A DNA stretch of 64,000 bases, from assembly GCA_963921195.1 (NCBI GenBank), contig OY992537.1, forward strand, positions 1,240,001 through 1,304,000, written 5' to 3'. Numbering within the stretch: the first letter of the stretch is position 1; every line of letters begins with the position of its first letter. This DNA comes from Pegoplata infirma (lineage: Eukaryota; Arthropoda; Insecta; Diptera; Anthomyiidae). The notes beneath the pieces are model-generated. The model searched no databases. It saw nothing but the letters and a program-made list of their open reading frames with translations, and had not been told where the DNA came from. Below, piece after piece: positions 1 through 10,639 of this stretch. Made by a program: the position numbers and the translations under genes.

Positions 1-110
1 CCCTAAAGTGGCAACAATAAAATTATGTTACCCTTCCCTCAACTCCTAGCACGCACTCACAACCCCCTGAAAGGGGATGAATTTTGAGTGTTCATAAAAA
101 ATCAAGATGT

Positions 111-2065
111 ATATGGGGCATTCCATGTGAAATCGGACACTTTGAAAAACTTTTTTTTTAGATTTTCCCAATTTGTTTACAGTTTTTAGTACCCTTCGAA
201 AACTCCTTCGTGGTAAATTTTCAGATTTTTGTGATGACCCGTTCAAAAGAAATCGAATTTTTAAAAATTGGTAGATTGTTCCTTTACTCAAACTTCTTTT
301 AATCATAACTTCTTCAATTATGGTCCAAATTTCAATTTTTTTTTTCAAAATTTTTGTTTTTTTACGTACTTTCTAAAAAAAAATCCCAAAAAATTCTTAA
401 AAGCGCTCTAGTATGCGATTTTTAAGTTTTAAAATTTAAATCTCATTTTTGAAAATGTTTGTACTCTTCGATTTTTTTGGAATTTTGTTGTGTAAAACTT
501 CTATTAATTCTACAAATTTTTTGCGCAGGAAGATCGTGGGATAACGATTATTACTATTTTTTAAAATTTTTTGAAAAAATGTTATTGTAATTTTCCAATC
601 TCAAAATCATTTCTACTGCTCCAATGGTGCGTCATAGAGGGATCCTTAATAAGACCGACCCCCATTAATTTTTACGTCTTAACATTTCTTTGGAGCAAAC
701 TAATACCCTATCTCCAATTTCTAAGGGGGCTCCCACACAAAACGACATTTTTTAAAATTTGTTCCAACCGCTCTAACTGCCCTAATAGTGCCCTTAGAGC
801 AACAAAATATATGACCGACCCACAATATTTTTTTAGTCCAAACATTTTCTCTGAACACACCTACCCTCTATCTCTAACTGTTAAGGCGGTCCCCATAAAA
901 TTTTTTTTATTTTTTGTAAATTTGTATGATTTAATCAGCTTCTACCTATCCAATGGTGCGTCCGAGAGGGGTCATTACTGAGACCGACCCCATTTATTTT
1001 TACCTTACAACATTTTTTCAAAACATACCTACGCCCTATCTGCACTCCCTAAGTAGGCTCCCATACAAATAACAGTTGGGGCAAATTTTATAAAAATGTA
1101 ATTTTGTATGGGAGCCTACTTAGGGAGTGGAGATAGGGCGTAGGTATGTTTTGAAAAAATGTTGTAGGGCAAAAATAAATGGGGGTCGGTCTCAGTAATG
1201 ACCCCTCTCGGACGCACGCTTGGACCGGTAGAAGCTGATAAAATAAAACAAATTTACAAAAAATAAAAAAAAATTGTATGGGGACCAACTTAACAGTTAA
1301 AGATAGAGGGTAGGTGTGTTCAGAGAAAATGTTTGGACTAAAAAAATATTGTGGGTCGGTCATACATTTTGTTGCTCTAAGGGCATTATAAGGGCAGTTA
1401 GAGCGGTTGGAACAATTTTTAAAAAATGTCGTTTTGTGTGGGAGCCCCCTTAGAAATTGGTGATAGGGTATTAGTTTGTTCCAAAGAAATGTTAAAACGT
1501 AAAAATTAATGGGGGTCGGTCTTATAAAGGACCCCTCTATGACGCACCATTGGAGCAGTAGAAATGATTTTGAGATTGGAAAATTACAATAAAATTTTTT
1601 CAAAAAATTTTAAAAAATAGTAATAATCATTATCCCACGATCTTCCTGGGCAAAAAATTTGTAGAATTGACAGAAGTTTTACACAAAAAAAATTTCAAAA
1701 AAATCGAAGAGTACAAACATTTTCAAAAATGAGATTTAAATTTTAAAACTTAAAAATCGCATACTAGAGCGCTTTTAAGAATTTTTTGGGATTTTTTTTT
1801 AGAAAGTACTTAAAAAAACAAAAATTTTGAAAAAAAAAAATTGAAATTTGGACCATTATTGAAGAAGTTATGATTAAAAGAAGTTTGAGTAAAGGAACAA
1901 ACTACCAATTGTTAAAAATTCGATATCTTTTGAACGGGTCATCAAAAAAATCTGAAAATTTACCACGAAGGAGTTTTTGAAGGGTACTAAAAACTGTAAA
2001 CAAATTGGGAAAATCTAAAAAAAATGTTTTTCAAAGTGTCCGATTTCACATGGAATGCCCCATAT
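111..2065. mobile_element. 2-kb palindromic (foldback) MITE, TATGGGGCATTCC ends
   Basis: The two arms (about 111-1069 and 1103-2065) are inverted copies of each other, separated by only about 33 bp. The ends read TATGGGGCATTCCATG and its reverse complement, and TA lies on each side, which fits a Tc1/mariner-type TA target duplication. The arms are close to identical, with scattered substitutions, so the insertion is young or the arms have been converted. Open frames in the arms are the same frame seen twice and have no protein-like features. The end sequence recurs as a single end near 53815 and, as TATGAGGCATTCC, in another MITE family of this window. No transposase is present. Confidence 0.85.
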
Positions 2066-2280
2066 AGATTTCTATGTTTTTTGGACCGCTAAAACCGAAA
2101 ATGACTACAAAAAATTTTTAATACCCCTCCCTCTCTCATTAGCAACCATTACTACGTCATATTGGGGATCAAAAAACAGACTTTAAGAAACCCTTTTCTT
2201 GAAAAAAAAATTACTAATTTGTGTAAAACTAGCAAAAAAATCTGTAGACTTTTATTTAATTCGCGCTTCGATCATAATTT
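2066..2280. other. AT-rich spacer
   Basis: No gene, repeat end or splice-like signal is seen between the palindromic MITE and the next mini-me copy. Confidence 0.5.
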
Positions 2281-2725
2281 TTATACCCTCCAACCACAGT
2301 ATGGGGGTATACTCACTTTGTCATTCCGTGTATAACGCATCGAAATATCGGTCTAGGACCCCAAAAAGTATATATTTAATTGATCAAGACATTCTAGCGA
2401 TGTCCGTCCGTCTGTCCGTCTGTAGAGGACACGATACAGTCCAAAATAAAAGAGCTAGACTTCCGAAGTTTGGCACGAATATATCTTATATTCCTTGGCA
2501 GGTTAAGTTCGGAAATGGGCAAAATCGCACCAAGGGGAAAAAGTTCCCCCTTGGAGAACTAAACCAACCCAAGAAAAACCGCATTTTTTGCAGAGTTTTT
2601 TGTACTTTTGGTAAGCAAATGCAACATTCTTATCTCAGAAGAAGTTCATAATCGCAAGGGGAAGGTGCCCTCTAACGTCTTCGACCAAACCCCCTCCCCA
2701 AAAAAACAAGACGCCCCTGGATTAT
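2281..2725 (-). mobile_element. mini-me/DINE-1-like element, subfamily B, minus strand
   Basis: Reading the minus strand, the copy runs from a conserved leader (about 2725-2430) through a short GGAC/GACA proto-microsatellite (about 2403-2423) to a core resembling ATATATACTTTTTGGGGTCC and a tail ending in a GGGTATAA-like sequence near 2281. The same order and wording recur at 17300-17745 and 47763-48120. Mini-me elements are known dipteran non-autonomous elements with two proto-microsatellite regions. The element is non-coding, and its open frames are incidental. Confidence 0.75.
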
Positions 2726-3224
2726 TTTTTATAAATTTTTTTTTTTTTTACACTTTGGAGGTTATAAAATATTCGCACAGCTGAATGTAACACTCTCACT
2801 TGTTTTTTTTAATTTTTATTAAAAAACTCTAAACTTTTATTGATTTTATGGGTTAATTCTAGTTAATGTATGAAACAGTCAATAGAAAAAAGTCGAGACT
2901 TTTTTTAAAGTTCTTGAACATTGAAAAATCCGAAATTTTAGGAAATGTTTTGACACATTTCAAACGGCGATATCCCGAAAACAGTTCGACCGCTTAAAAA
3001 ATTTTTGTTGATGTTTGTGTTCAGCCAAAATTAATAAAATTTTTTTTTTTTGTGAAAATTTTGGTGGAAATGTTTCAAAAATCCAAAACTTCGATCGAAG
3101 CCGCTACGGATTAGATTACTTGGATTTGGCTTAAATTAAGTTTAAATGAAAATTGGCTCAAGCTTTATGAAAGGGACATTTTGAGATTTTCCCCAAATCT
3201 ATAAAAACATACCATTATTTTTAG
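2726..3224. other. AT-rich stretch, nothing recognised
   Basis: Long A and T runs. A segment near 2960-3000 (cggcgatatcccgaaaac) resembles text shared with the CACTG-ended family (ggcgatatctcgaaaac), so it may be a decayed piece of that family. No coding signal. Confidence 0.4.
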
Positions 3225-3226
3225 TA

Positions 3227-4176
3227 TATCGAGGGCCTATATTCAAAACCCTCTATCTTCCATTTTCACGAAAATGACTTTTTGATGGCAAAATATTCAG
3301 TAAAACGGCCCTCATCTATGGTGTAAAATTCAGAACAAAAATATTTTTTTTTGCTATTTTATTTGCATTTTTGGTTTTCTCTATCTCTTACACAATTAAT
3401 TTTTCTGAATGCAAAACCCTCTATCTTTTCAAATAATTAATTCATAAATATTTTTTTTGAATAATTTCATCATGCATTACATGTTTTCATACTAATGTTT
3501 GCATGCTGCACATGAATTTGTCAACAAAATTCCAGAACCACGATTTTGGACCACTGATGCTAATTTTTTCTGAAAATTCTTGTTTGACTTTTTTGAAAAA
3601 TATGGCTCAAAATTTGGATGTCTTGTGTACATTATGAAACAAAAATTTTTATCTTAAAAGTCCCGATGCTGATCAGCATCTGTGGACCAAATCGCGTTTT
3701 TATTTTTTTTGCTATTTTTTACATAACATACTCAACAGTTTAGTTTGTCAACTATTTAGACGAATTCGGTAAAAAAATAATTTTTGTCTTAAAAATCCGC
3801 ACCTGTGGACCAAAACCACGATTTCGAAATTTTTTATAAGCCGTTGTCATTAATAAATTACGTTAAAAATTTACCGATGTCGTAAATGAAATCATAATAA
3901 TCAATTTTTATTAAAATGCAAAACCCTCTATCTGATCATTTTCATTCATGTACTTAATATTTTTGAGAAACAAAACCCTCTATCTATCCTCTAAAACCCC
4001 CAATAGTGCAAAACTTTAAAAACGAATCATATGTGAGATTCAGTAGTTGATTTAAAAAAATATTGTAGAATATCGAATTTTAATTACTCTAAAAATACGC
4101 GAAATAAACAGTTTTTTGGCTCTCCTGAAAAGTTGTGTTTTTTTAGATAGAGGGTTTTGAATATAGGCCCTCGATA
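3227..4176. mobile_element. TIR element, TATCGAGGGCCTATATTC ends
   Basis: The terminal inverted repeats are about 32 bp (3227-3258 and 4145-4176) and nearly perfect, with TA on each side. The inner part of the repeat, AAAACCCTCTATCT, is repeated inside at about 3412, 3919 and 3972, as if extra copies of a terminal binding site had spread inward. The phrase ctgtggaccaaa also recurs within (about 3682 and 3801). The element has no long open frame, so it is non-autonomous. Confidence 0.8.
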
Positions 4177-4189
4177 TATTTCTTTAAAA

Positions 4190-4345
4190 ATATGTTCATC
4201 ATATTTATCTTCTTAGTATTGAGGAAGAGTACTTCTTGGAATTTAGTAAAAAACTTCTTAGAATTAAGTTAAAAACTCAAAATGATGATATCTCAAAAGC
4301 TAAACGATATAGCGAGAAACAGAATAGCCTAGCTCTTCATATCAG
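4190..4345. repeat. Fragment of the CACTG-ended family
   Basis: The text around gaggaagagtacttcttgg and gatatctcaaaagctaaacg matches, with substitutions, the interior of the elements at 14886-15783 and 16113-17144. Neither end is preserved, so this is a decayed fragment. Confidence 0.6.
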
Positions 4346-4978
4346 GTAAGCCCATTTAAAGGAACCCGATTAAAAATAAATAAACAGGTCCATATATAAT
4401 TTGAAATTGAGCCATATATAATTTAATATGTCCCAACACGTATTTGGATAAAATAAGATGATGAAATTGGTGGATCAAAATAGCTCAAAATTTGTTTTAT
4501 TAGATTAAATATGATCGTTTTTGATCTGAGTATTGGGTTTATATAATTTGATATAATTGTATATAATTTTATATCATAAGATAAAATATGTAGAATTTTG
4601 CATAAAATATTTTTTTTATCTCATAATTTTCAAATTTATCCCAAATTTTTTTCGGGAAATGCAAAAAAAAAAATTTAAAAAAAAAAAAATTGTAAAAAAA
4701 AAAGTTGTGTCCGGGACTTAGAAATTGAAAAAAAAATCGAAATTTAAAAAATTTTTTCTTAAAACTTTGTTAATAAATTTTTACTTCAAAACGCAAAAAA
4801 TGTACCAAAAATGTTTTTTATCCAGGACTTAGAAAATTCTACAAAACTTTTTCATTTAAATCATTTTTAATGAAATTCTTAACTCCAAAACGCAAAAATT
4901 ATTTGTGTCTGGAAATTTTAAAAAATTTTCTCAGGATTTAGAAAACTTTTTGCCCCCGATTTGGCACCAAATATATAT
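4346..4978. other. AT-rich low-complexity stretch
   Basis: Holds ATATATAATTTGA-like words (4390-4600) and repeated phrases with cgggacttag and aaaatttttt, which recur at 6700-7000 and 8760-9070. It may be the decayed interior of the CCCGAGT-ended family. No gene. Confidence 0.4.
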
Positions 4979-4986
4979 ATGTATAT

Positions 4987-6217
4987 TAGGGCGTTTCATC
5001 AAAAACTTTTTTTTGGATTTTTGCAACTCTTGAAGCGGAATATGAATTCTTATGGCCTAAAAGATTTTTGAGATTTTTTTCAGATTTTTGGAATGTCGGG
5101 ATCAACTCGCTCAAATCGATTTTATCAAAAAAATGAGGTTATGAAACATAATTTTTTTTATTTTTTGTTCTCTGGTGCCTTTTTTTAACAAAACCGGATA
5201 TAATACTTCTTAATGTTGCTACCCTCCTAAAAAAAAATATTCGCGGTCAAATTTATAAGTTCAAGGGTCACTAAGATGACCTTAAATGTAAAAATTCAGA
5301 ATTTCCCGTGTTTTAACCTCAATAATTCGTGAAATAAGCTATGTATGAACGTCATGTTGAATCCGTTAGATAGGTCTTTAAAACACCTTTCATTTAAAAC
5401 CAATCTGACCATTGTCACTTTTGTAGAAATGTTAAAAAAAATAAAAAACTGGAAAAAACTCATTTTCTCCCCCATTTTATCGAAAATTGAACTGGTGCAT
5501 TGGGTAGTTTTTTTTTGTAAAGTTAAAATAATAACTTTTAAAGACTTTTTATAGATTGTAGTTAGTGTTTCCAAGCCGGTTAACCAAAAAACCGGTTTTT
5601 TTGTCAAAAAAACCGGTTTGACAAAAACCCGGTTTTCCGGTTTGGAAACATTAATTGCAATCAAAAAAACTTCTTTTAAGTTTATTATTTCAATTTTACA
5701 AAAAAACTACTAATGGATTCCCTTCGATTTTCTGTAAAATGGCGCAAAAAATGAGTTTATCTTAGTTTTTTAATATTTCTACTAAAGTGACAAATGTCAT
5801 TTTGGTTTTAAATTAAAGGTATTAAAAAGACCTATCTAACGGATTCATCATTACGTTCATATATTGCATATTTCTCAAATTATTAAGGTTGGAACACGGG
5901 AAATTCTGAATTTTTACTTTAAAGGTCATCTTAGTGACCCTTGAAGTTATTATTTTGACCGCGAATATTTTTTTTAGGAGGCTAGCAACATTGAGAAGTA
6001 TTATATCCGGTTTTGTTAAAAAAAGGCACCAGAGAACAAAAAATAAAAAAAATTATGTTTCATAACCTCATTTTTTTGATAAAATCGATTTGAGCGAGTT
6101 GATGCCGACATTCCAAAAATCTGAAAAAAATTTCAAAAATCTTTTAGGCCATAAGAATTCATATTCCGCTTCAAGAGTTGCAAAAATCCAAAAAAAAGTT
6201 TTTGATGAAACGCCCTA
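4987..6217. mobile_element. hAT-like palindromic element, TAGGGCGTTTCATC ends, exact 8-bp TSD
   Basis: The ends are TAGGGCGTTTCATC and its exact complement, flanked by an identical ATGTATAT on each side (4979-4986 and 6218-6225). An 8-bp duplication and a TAG start are typical of the hAT superfamily. Two arms of about 560 bp (4987-5555 and 5655-6217) pair along their whole length, for example gaatttcccgtgtt against aacacgggaaattc. A 91-bp element sits at the exact centre of symmetry. No transposase frame is present. Confidence 0.85.
5563..5653. mobile_element. 91-bp hAT-like mini-element, CCGGTT word
   Basis: The ends are TAGTGTTTCCAAGCCGG and CCGGTTTGGAAACATTA. The flanks ATTGTAGT and ATTGCAAT match at 6 of 8 positions and are read as a decayed 8-bp duplication. 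The interior is almost only CCGGTTT words in both orientations. It lies at the dyad of the larger palindrome, where it forms the whole loop. A related, longer element is at 26828-27479. Confidence 0.65.
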
Positions 6218-6338
6218 ATGTATATCTCATCTTGTATGAGGTCAGACATGGAGTTGTATATCATATATTTATTCATCTAATCTTGTATGAGGTCATTCAT
6301 GGAGTCATATAAAATATTATATGCAATATCTAATTTAA

Positions 6339-7241
6339 CCCGAGTAAAAAAAAGTTATATGACGCAATACTTAATTTTATATGAACAGATATGCTTTTAT
6401 GTAAATCCATATTAATTTTGATCCGAAAATTGGCGGATCGAATATTATACGATTATATCAAATTCTATTATTTCTGATAAAATAATATCAAATTTGATTA
6501 AGTTTGATCCCAAAAATGGGTCTATCTAATTGTATTAAATCATATCTTATCTGTTAAAATTAGATAAATTTTTATATAATTAGATGAAATCTGGTCAAAT
6601 TTTTTGGAATTTTAAACGTGAAATTAGAAATTATTTTATCAGATTGGATACAGTATCAATTAGAAGAGTTTTTATTGCATTCTTCTGAATTTTTTCGGGA
6701 CTTAGCAAATTATTAAAAATTTTTATTTTTTTTTTTTAAATCAGTTATAAGTGATTTAAAATTTTAAAAAATGTTTGTGGCTTAGAAAATTTAAAAACAT
6801 TTTTTCGGAACTTAAAAATTTTTCAAAAAAAAAAAAATTTTCCTAAAAACATTTTCAATGATTTTTTTTACTCCAAAAAAAATTGCCAAAAAAATTTTGT
6901 GTCCGGAACTTTGGAAATTTTTCATAAAATTTTTTAGGACTTGAAATTTTTTTAATTGTCCGGGACTTAGAAAATTTTGAAAAATTTTTTCGGGATATAA
7001 TTATAAATAAAATCATATATCTTTTTATCTGTCATATCTAAAAATTTCCGACCTTATATGTCATATCTAATTTCATATAGATCGGTATATAAATAGATAG
7101 GAATATGTATGTTATCATATTAAAAAATAAGGAAAAATACAATGCTATATATAAACTTATATGCCAATATCAAAGTTCATATATAAATATAAATAATTAT
7201 ATAATAGCATATATGATTATATCAGTTCTTTTTTACTCGGG
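6339..7241. mobile_element. CCCGAGTAAAAAAA-ended element, copy 1
   Basis: Starts CCCGAGTAAAAAAA and ends TTTTTTACTCGGG. The interior is rich in ATATGAACAGATATGC-like and TCGGGACTTAG-like words. Copy 2 starts about 80 bp downstream in the same orientation, giving a tandem pair with a period near 980 bp. This copy is uninterrupted at TATATGAACAGATATGC (about 6379-6395), and so shows the empty site of the insertion in copy 2. No clear target duplication was found. Confidence 0.7.
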
Positions 7242-7320
7242 AATAAAGCTTTATATATTGTATGTGGAGCAACACATGATTCGATATCCTTTTATATGGC
7301 ACCATATTTAATTTTGGTTG

Positions 7321-9335
7321 CCCGAGTAAAAAAAAGTTATATGACGCAATATTTAATTATATATGAACAGTAGAGTGTCCCTTATTTTGGAAATGTTGGA
7401 AATCTTGAGACGGTACCCGCTCATTTTTTTCCTTTTGACTTAAAAATAACTCAGGAAAAATTTTACGCCCCTAGGACCACGCCTTCCCTACGCGACGGGG
7501 CCTTAAAGAGCGGGGCCTAAAAAATCATTTTTCCATACAAACCAAAAAATTTTTTTTTTGATTTTTAATTTTTTTGTTATTAATTATTATATTACTTGGT
7601 TTGCTTATTCACGACAAAAAATTTGATTTTGGAGGGATAAGTCTTTCAGCGCTAAAAAATTTTTCGCAAAAAAAAAATTTGGGCGGCCGGGGTCCTACAG
7701 TAAAAAATTTTTAAAAAATATTTTTTTTTAGTTTTGACCAGCAACGGTTTTAGCTGCTATGTTGCTTTAAATGATATATATTCCAAAAAAAAAATTATTC
7801 ATATCTGTGACATCTTTATCTTTTTCGAAAAAAAAAATTTTGAGCCGTAGGAATCCTACGGTAAAAAATTTTTAAAAAATATTTTTTTTTAGTTTTGAAA
7901 AGCAATGGTTTTAGTTTTTATGTTGTTTTTAATGATATATATTCCAAAAAAAATATTATTCATATTTGTGACATTTTTATCGTGTATCGAAAAAAATCAT
8001 CAATGCATTTTTTACCCTTTTTTAGAACACGATTAAGATGTCACAGATACAAAAAATATTTTTTTATGAATATATATCATTTAAAGCAACATAGCAGCTA
8101 AAACCGTTGCTGGTCAAAACTAAAAAAAAATATTTTTTAAAAATTTTTTACTGTAGGACCCCGGCGGCTCAAAATTTTTTTTTGCGAAAAATTTTTTAGC
8201 GCTGAAAGACTTATCCCACCAAAATCAAATTTTTTGTTGTGAATAAGCAAACCAAGTAATATAATAAATAATTACAAAAAAATTAAAAATCAAAAAAAAA
8301 ATTTTTTGGTTTGTATGGAAAAATGATTTTTTAGGCCCCGCTCTTTAAGGGCCCGTCGCGTAGGGAAGGCGTGGTCCTAGGGGCGTAAAATTTTTCCTGA
8401 GTTATTTTTAAGTCAAAAGGAAAAAAATGAGCGGGTACCGTCTCAAGATTTCCAACATTTCCAAAATAAGGGACACTCTAATGAACAGATATGCTTTTAT
8501 GTAAATCCACATTAATTTTGATCCGAAAATTGGCGGATCGAATATTATACGATTATATCAAATTCTATTATTTTTGATAAAATAATATCAAATTTGATTA
8601 AGTTTGATCCCAAAAATGGGTCTATCCATATCTTATCTGTTAAAATTAGATAAATTTTTATATTATTAGATGAAATGTATTAAAATTTTTTGGAATTTTA
8701 AACGTGAAATTAGAAATTATTTTATCAGATTGGTTACATTATCAATTAGAAGTGTTTTTATTGCATTCTTCGGAATTTTTTCGGGACTTGGCAAATTATT
8801 AAAAATTTGACAATTTTTTTTTTCTAAAATCATTTTTAAGGGATTTAAAAATTCCAAAAATGTTTGTGTCTTAGAAAATTTAAAAACATTTTTTCGGAAC
8901 TTAAAAATTTGTTAAAAAACATAAAATTTCTCCTAAAAACATTTTCAATGATTTTTTTACTCCAAAAAAAAAAAAATTTTGTGTCCGGGACTTTGAAAAT
9001 TTTCATAAAATTTTTTAGAACTTGAAAATTTTTAATTGTACGAGACTTAGAAAATTTTGAAAATTTTTTTCGGGATATAATTATAAATAAAATCATATAT
9101 CTTTTTATCTGCCATATCTAAAAATTTCCGACCTTATATGTCATATAGAATTTCATATAGATCGGTATATAAATAGATATGAATATGTATATTATCATAT
9201 TAAAAAATAAGGAAAAATATAATTATATATATAAACTTATACATATGTCCATATCAAAGTTCATGCATAACCATATATAAATATAAATAATTATATAATA
9301 GCATATGTGATTATATCAGATCTTTTTTACTCGGG
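7321..9335. mobile_element. CCCGAGTAAAAAAA-ended element, copy 2, interrupted
   Basis: The same ends and text as the copy at 6339-7241, but split after ATATGAACAG by a 1110-bp palindromic element and resuming at 8481 with ATGAACAGATATGC. The two parts (7321-7370 and 8481-9335) align to copy 1 throughout with small gaps, for example a missing piece near 8627. A further TTTTTTAGTCGGG-like end near 9426 hints at a third, mostly lost copy. Confidence 0.7.
7371..8480. mobile_element. hAT-like palindromic element, TAGAGTGTCCC ends, exact 8-bp TSD
   Basis: The ends are TAGAGTGTCCCTTATTTTGG and its complement, with ATGAACAG duplicated exactly on both sides (7363-7370 and 8481-8488). The copy at 6339-7241 shows the site before insertion. 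The arms pair along almost the whole element. The left arm carries an internal direct duplication of about 120 bp (about 7705-7825 and 7860-7980), so the palindrome is asymmetric in the middle. The inner text taatgatatatattcc is shared with the host element at 41395-45490, linking the two families. Confidence 0.88.
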
Positions 9336-9634
9336 TGTGAAACTTAATACAAGATACATTTACATATAATTATGTAAAGTATTGTGTATGACCATATATA
9401 AATATATTAAATAATATGTTACCATATCTAAACTTTTTTAGTCGGGAATATAAAGGAATTGATACTGGAATAAAGTATGTTTTAACATTTTTAAGGTTTT
9501 TTGTTTTGCACCTTCCTAATTTAGGATCGATATGATAGATCCATTGCCTTAAATGTATAAAACTAAGTAGTATTATTTTTTTTTTATTGAAAATTCACCT
9601 ATGCATGAAGTTAGTTGTTGTTAGTTTAGAATAC
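9336..9634. other. AT-rich stretch downstream of the exon
   Basis: No repeat end is recognised apart from the TTTTTTAGTCGGG-like end near 9426. On the minus strand this is the start of the intron that follows the exon at 9635-9770. Confidence 0.4.
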
Positions 9635-9770
9635 CTTTATTTTGACGTTGTTGCAAAGCATATTGTCTTCTTGACTCCAAAATTGCTGTTGGTGATCCCA
9701 CTTCCTCCTCCTTCTTACGTGTCACGGAGCCAGGTACGTAATAACGTGAATACACATTGTCCGTGTCATC
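9635..9770 (-). CDS. Internal protein-coding exon, host gene of unknown identity
   Basis: On the minus strand the exon is preceded by a long T run, a branch-point-like TACTGATCA about 28 nt upstream, and the acceptor tcttttgcag. It ends AAAG before the donor gtattc. The 136 bp have one open frame, starting in phase 0 at GAT and leaving phase 1; the other two frames hit a stop. The 45 encoded residues begin DDTDNVYSRYYVPGSV and continue with a lysine/glutamate-rich patch and a glutamine-rich end (RRQYALQQRQNK). The peptide is polar, with no membrane segment, so it may come from a cytoplasmic or scaffold-type protein. I do not recognise the family. Base composition is clearly less AT-rich than the surroundings. 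This is the only well-supported piece of host gene in the window, and it implies long flanking introns. Confidence 0.75.
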
Positions 9771-9815
9771 CTGCAAAAGAGCAAGAAATATGATCAGTAT
9801 TAAAAAAAAAAAAAA
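9771..9815 (-). promoter_or_regulatory. Splice acceptor region of the exon
   Basis: Read on the minus strand: a polypyrimidine run of T, then TACTGATCA (branch-point-like), then tttcttgctcttttgcag. All three acceptor elements are present in the right order and spacing for an insect intron. Confidence 0.7.
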
Positions 9816-10639
9816 AAAGTTTAAAAAAAAACTAAAATCAATTTAAAATATTTCATAATCTAAATTTTGTTATTGGAACTACTACAACTACTTTTTTTTG
9901 AAAGCAGTTTTCATGTTGACGCATTAGCATGCATGTCATAACTTCCTTGACACTTTTACTTTCTTAAGCATTGGCACGTATTGCATGCAGCATGCAATAC
10001 ACCCTCTGTTTTTTTACTATAAAATTTTTTATTTTATTTAATAACCTCGAGCAAATTTAACGCTTAAGTTTTTTTTTGTGTCTTTTAAGAGTACGATATA
10101 CATTTTAAATGTTTTATATCCCAGTAAAGCTGCAGCAGCAGCAGGTGTCTTGACTTCTTTATTCTTCCAAACTCGAGTTATACAATTCATATGTTAGTGT
10201 GGATGTATGTGTATGCAAATCCCTTTCGGCAATTGTTTTCTATGTTAAATTTTAATACATTTTTCACATACATACGTATTTCTCATTTTTAAAGTGACAA
10301 CAATTTCTCTATATTTTTTTTTTTTTAAACAATTGTTGCTACTGTTTCATTTGTCATGTTTTTGTTGTTTTAACCATAACAAGATTTACAGACATGATGT
10401 TGACAATAATAATTAATTAAAATTTGCTTTTAGCTTTTAACTAACGTTATACAGATGTGATTTAAAAAGTAGTGTCAAAAAAAGTGATGTCAAAAATTTT
10501 ATTTTTAAATTTCGTTTTTCCGCCTCAATGTTTTTGAGTCGACATTTTTTTTAACATTTTTAGAAAACAAATCATTTATTTATTTTTTAAAAAAGAATTT
10601 TTAAATTTATGCAACTTTTCTTTAAAATTCTCAAATTAC
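9816..10639. other. Single-copy-looking intron sequence
   Basis: No transposon ends are seen. It holds a 23-bp near-perfect palindrome at 9978-10000 (11-bp arms of GTATTGCATGC around one base) and a short CAG run near 10132-10144. On the minus strand this is intron upstream of the exon. Confidence 0.4.
9978..10000. repeat. 23-bp palindrome
   Basis: GTATTGCATGC, one A, then GCATGCAATAC. The 11-bp arms match perfectly. It lies in non-repetitive DNA about 200 bp upstream of the exon acceptor on the minus strand. Confidence 0.8.

Noticed and set aside
571..1603. Two similar open frames in opposite orientation
   Set aside because: They are the same sequence in the two arms of the palindromic MITE; no domain, no splice context, AT-driven composition.
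4987..6217. Telomere-like TTAGGG/CCCTAA at element ends
   Set aside because: Single occurrences that belong to TAGGG-type TIRs, not tandem telomere repeats.
10121..10144. Micro-exon (20 bp) between tatatcccag and gtgtct on the plus strand, with a CAG run
   Set aside because: Splice-like borders exist, but the segment starts with an in-frame-ambiguous TAA, and the one supported exon nearby is on the other strand.
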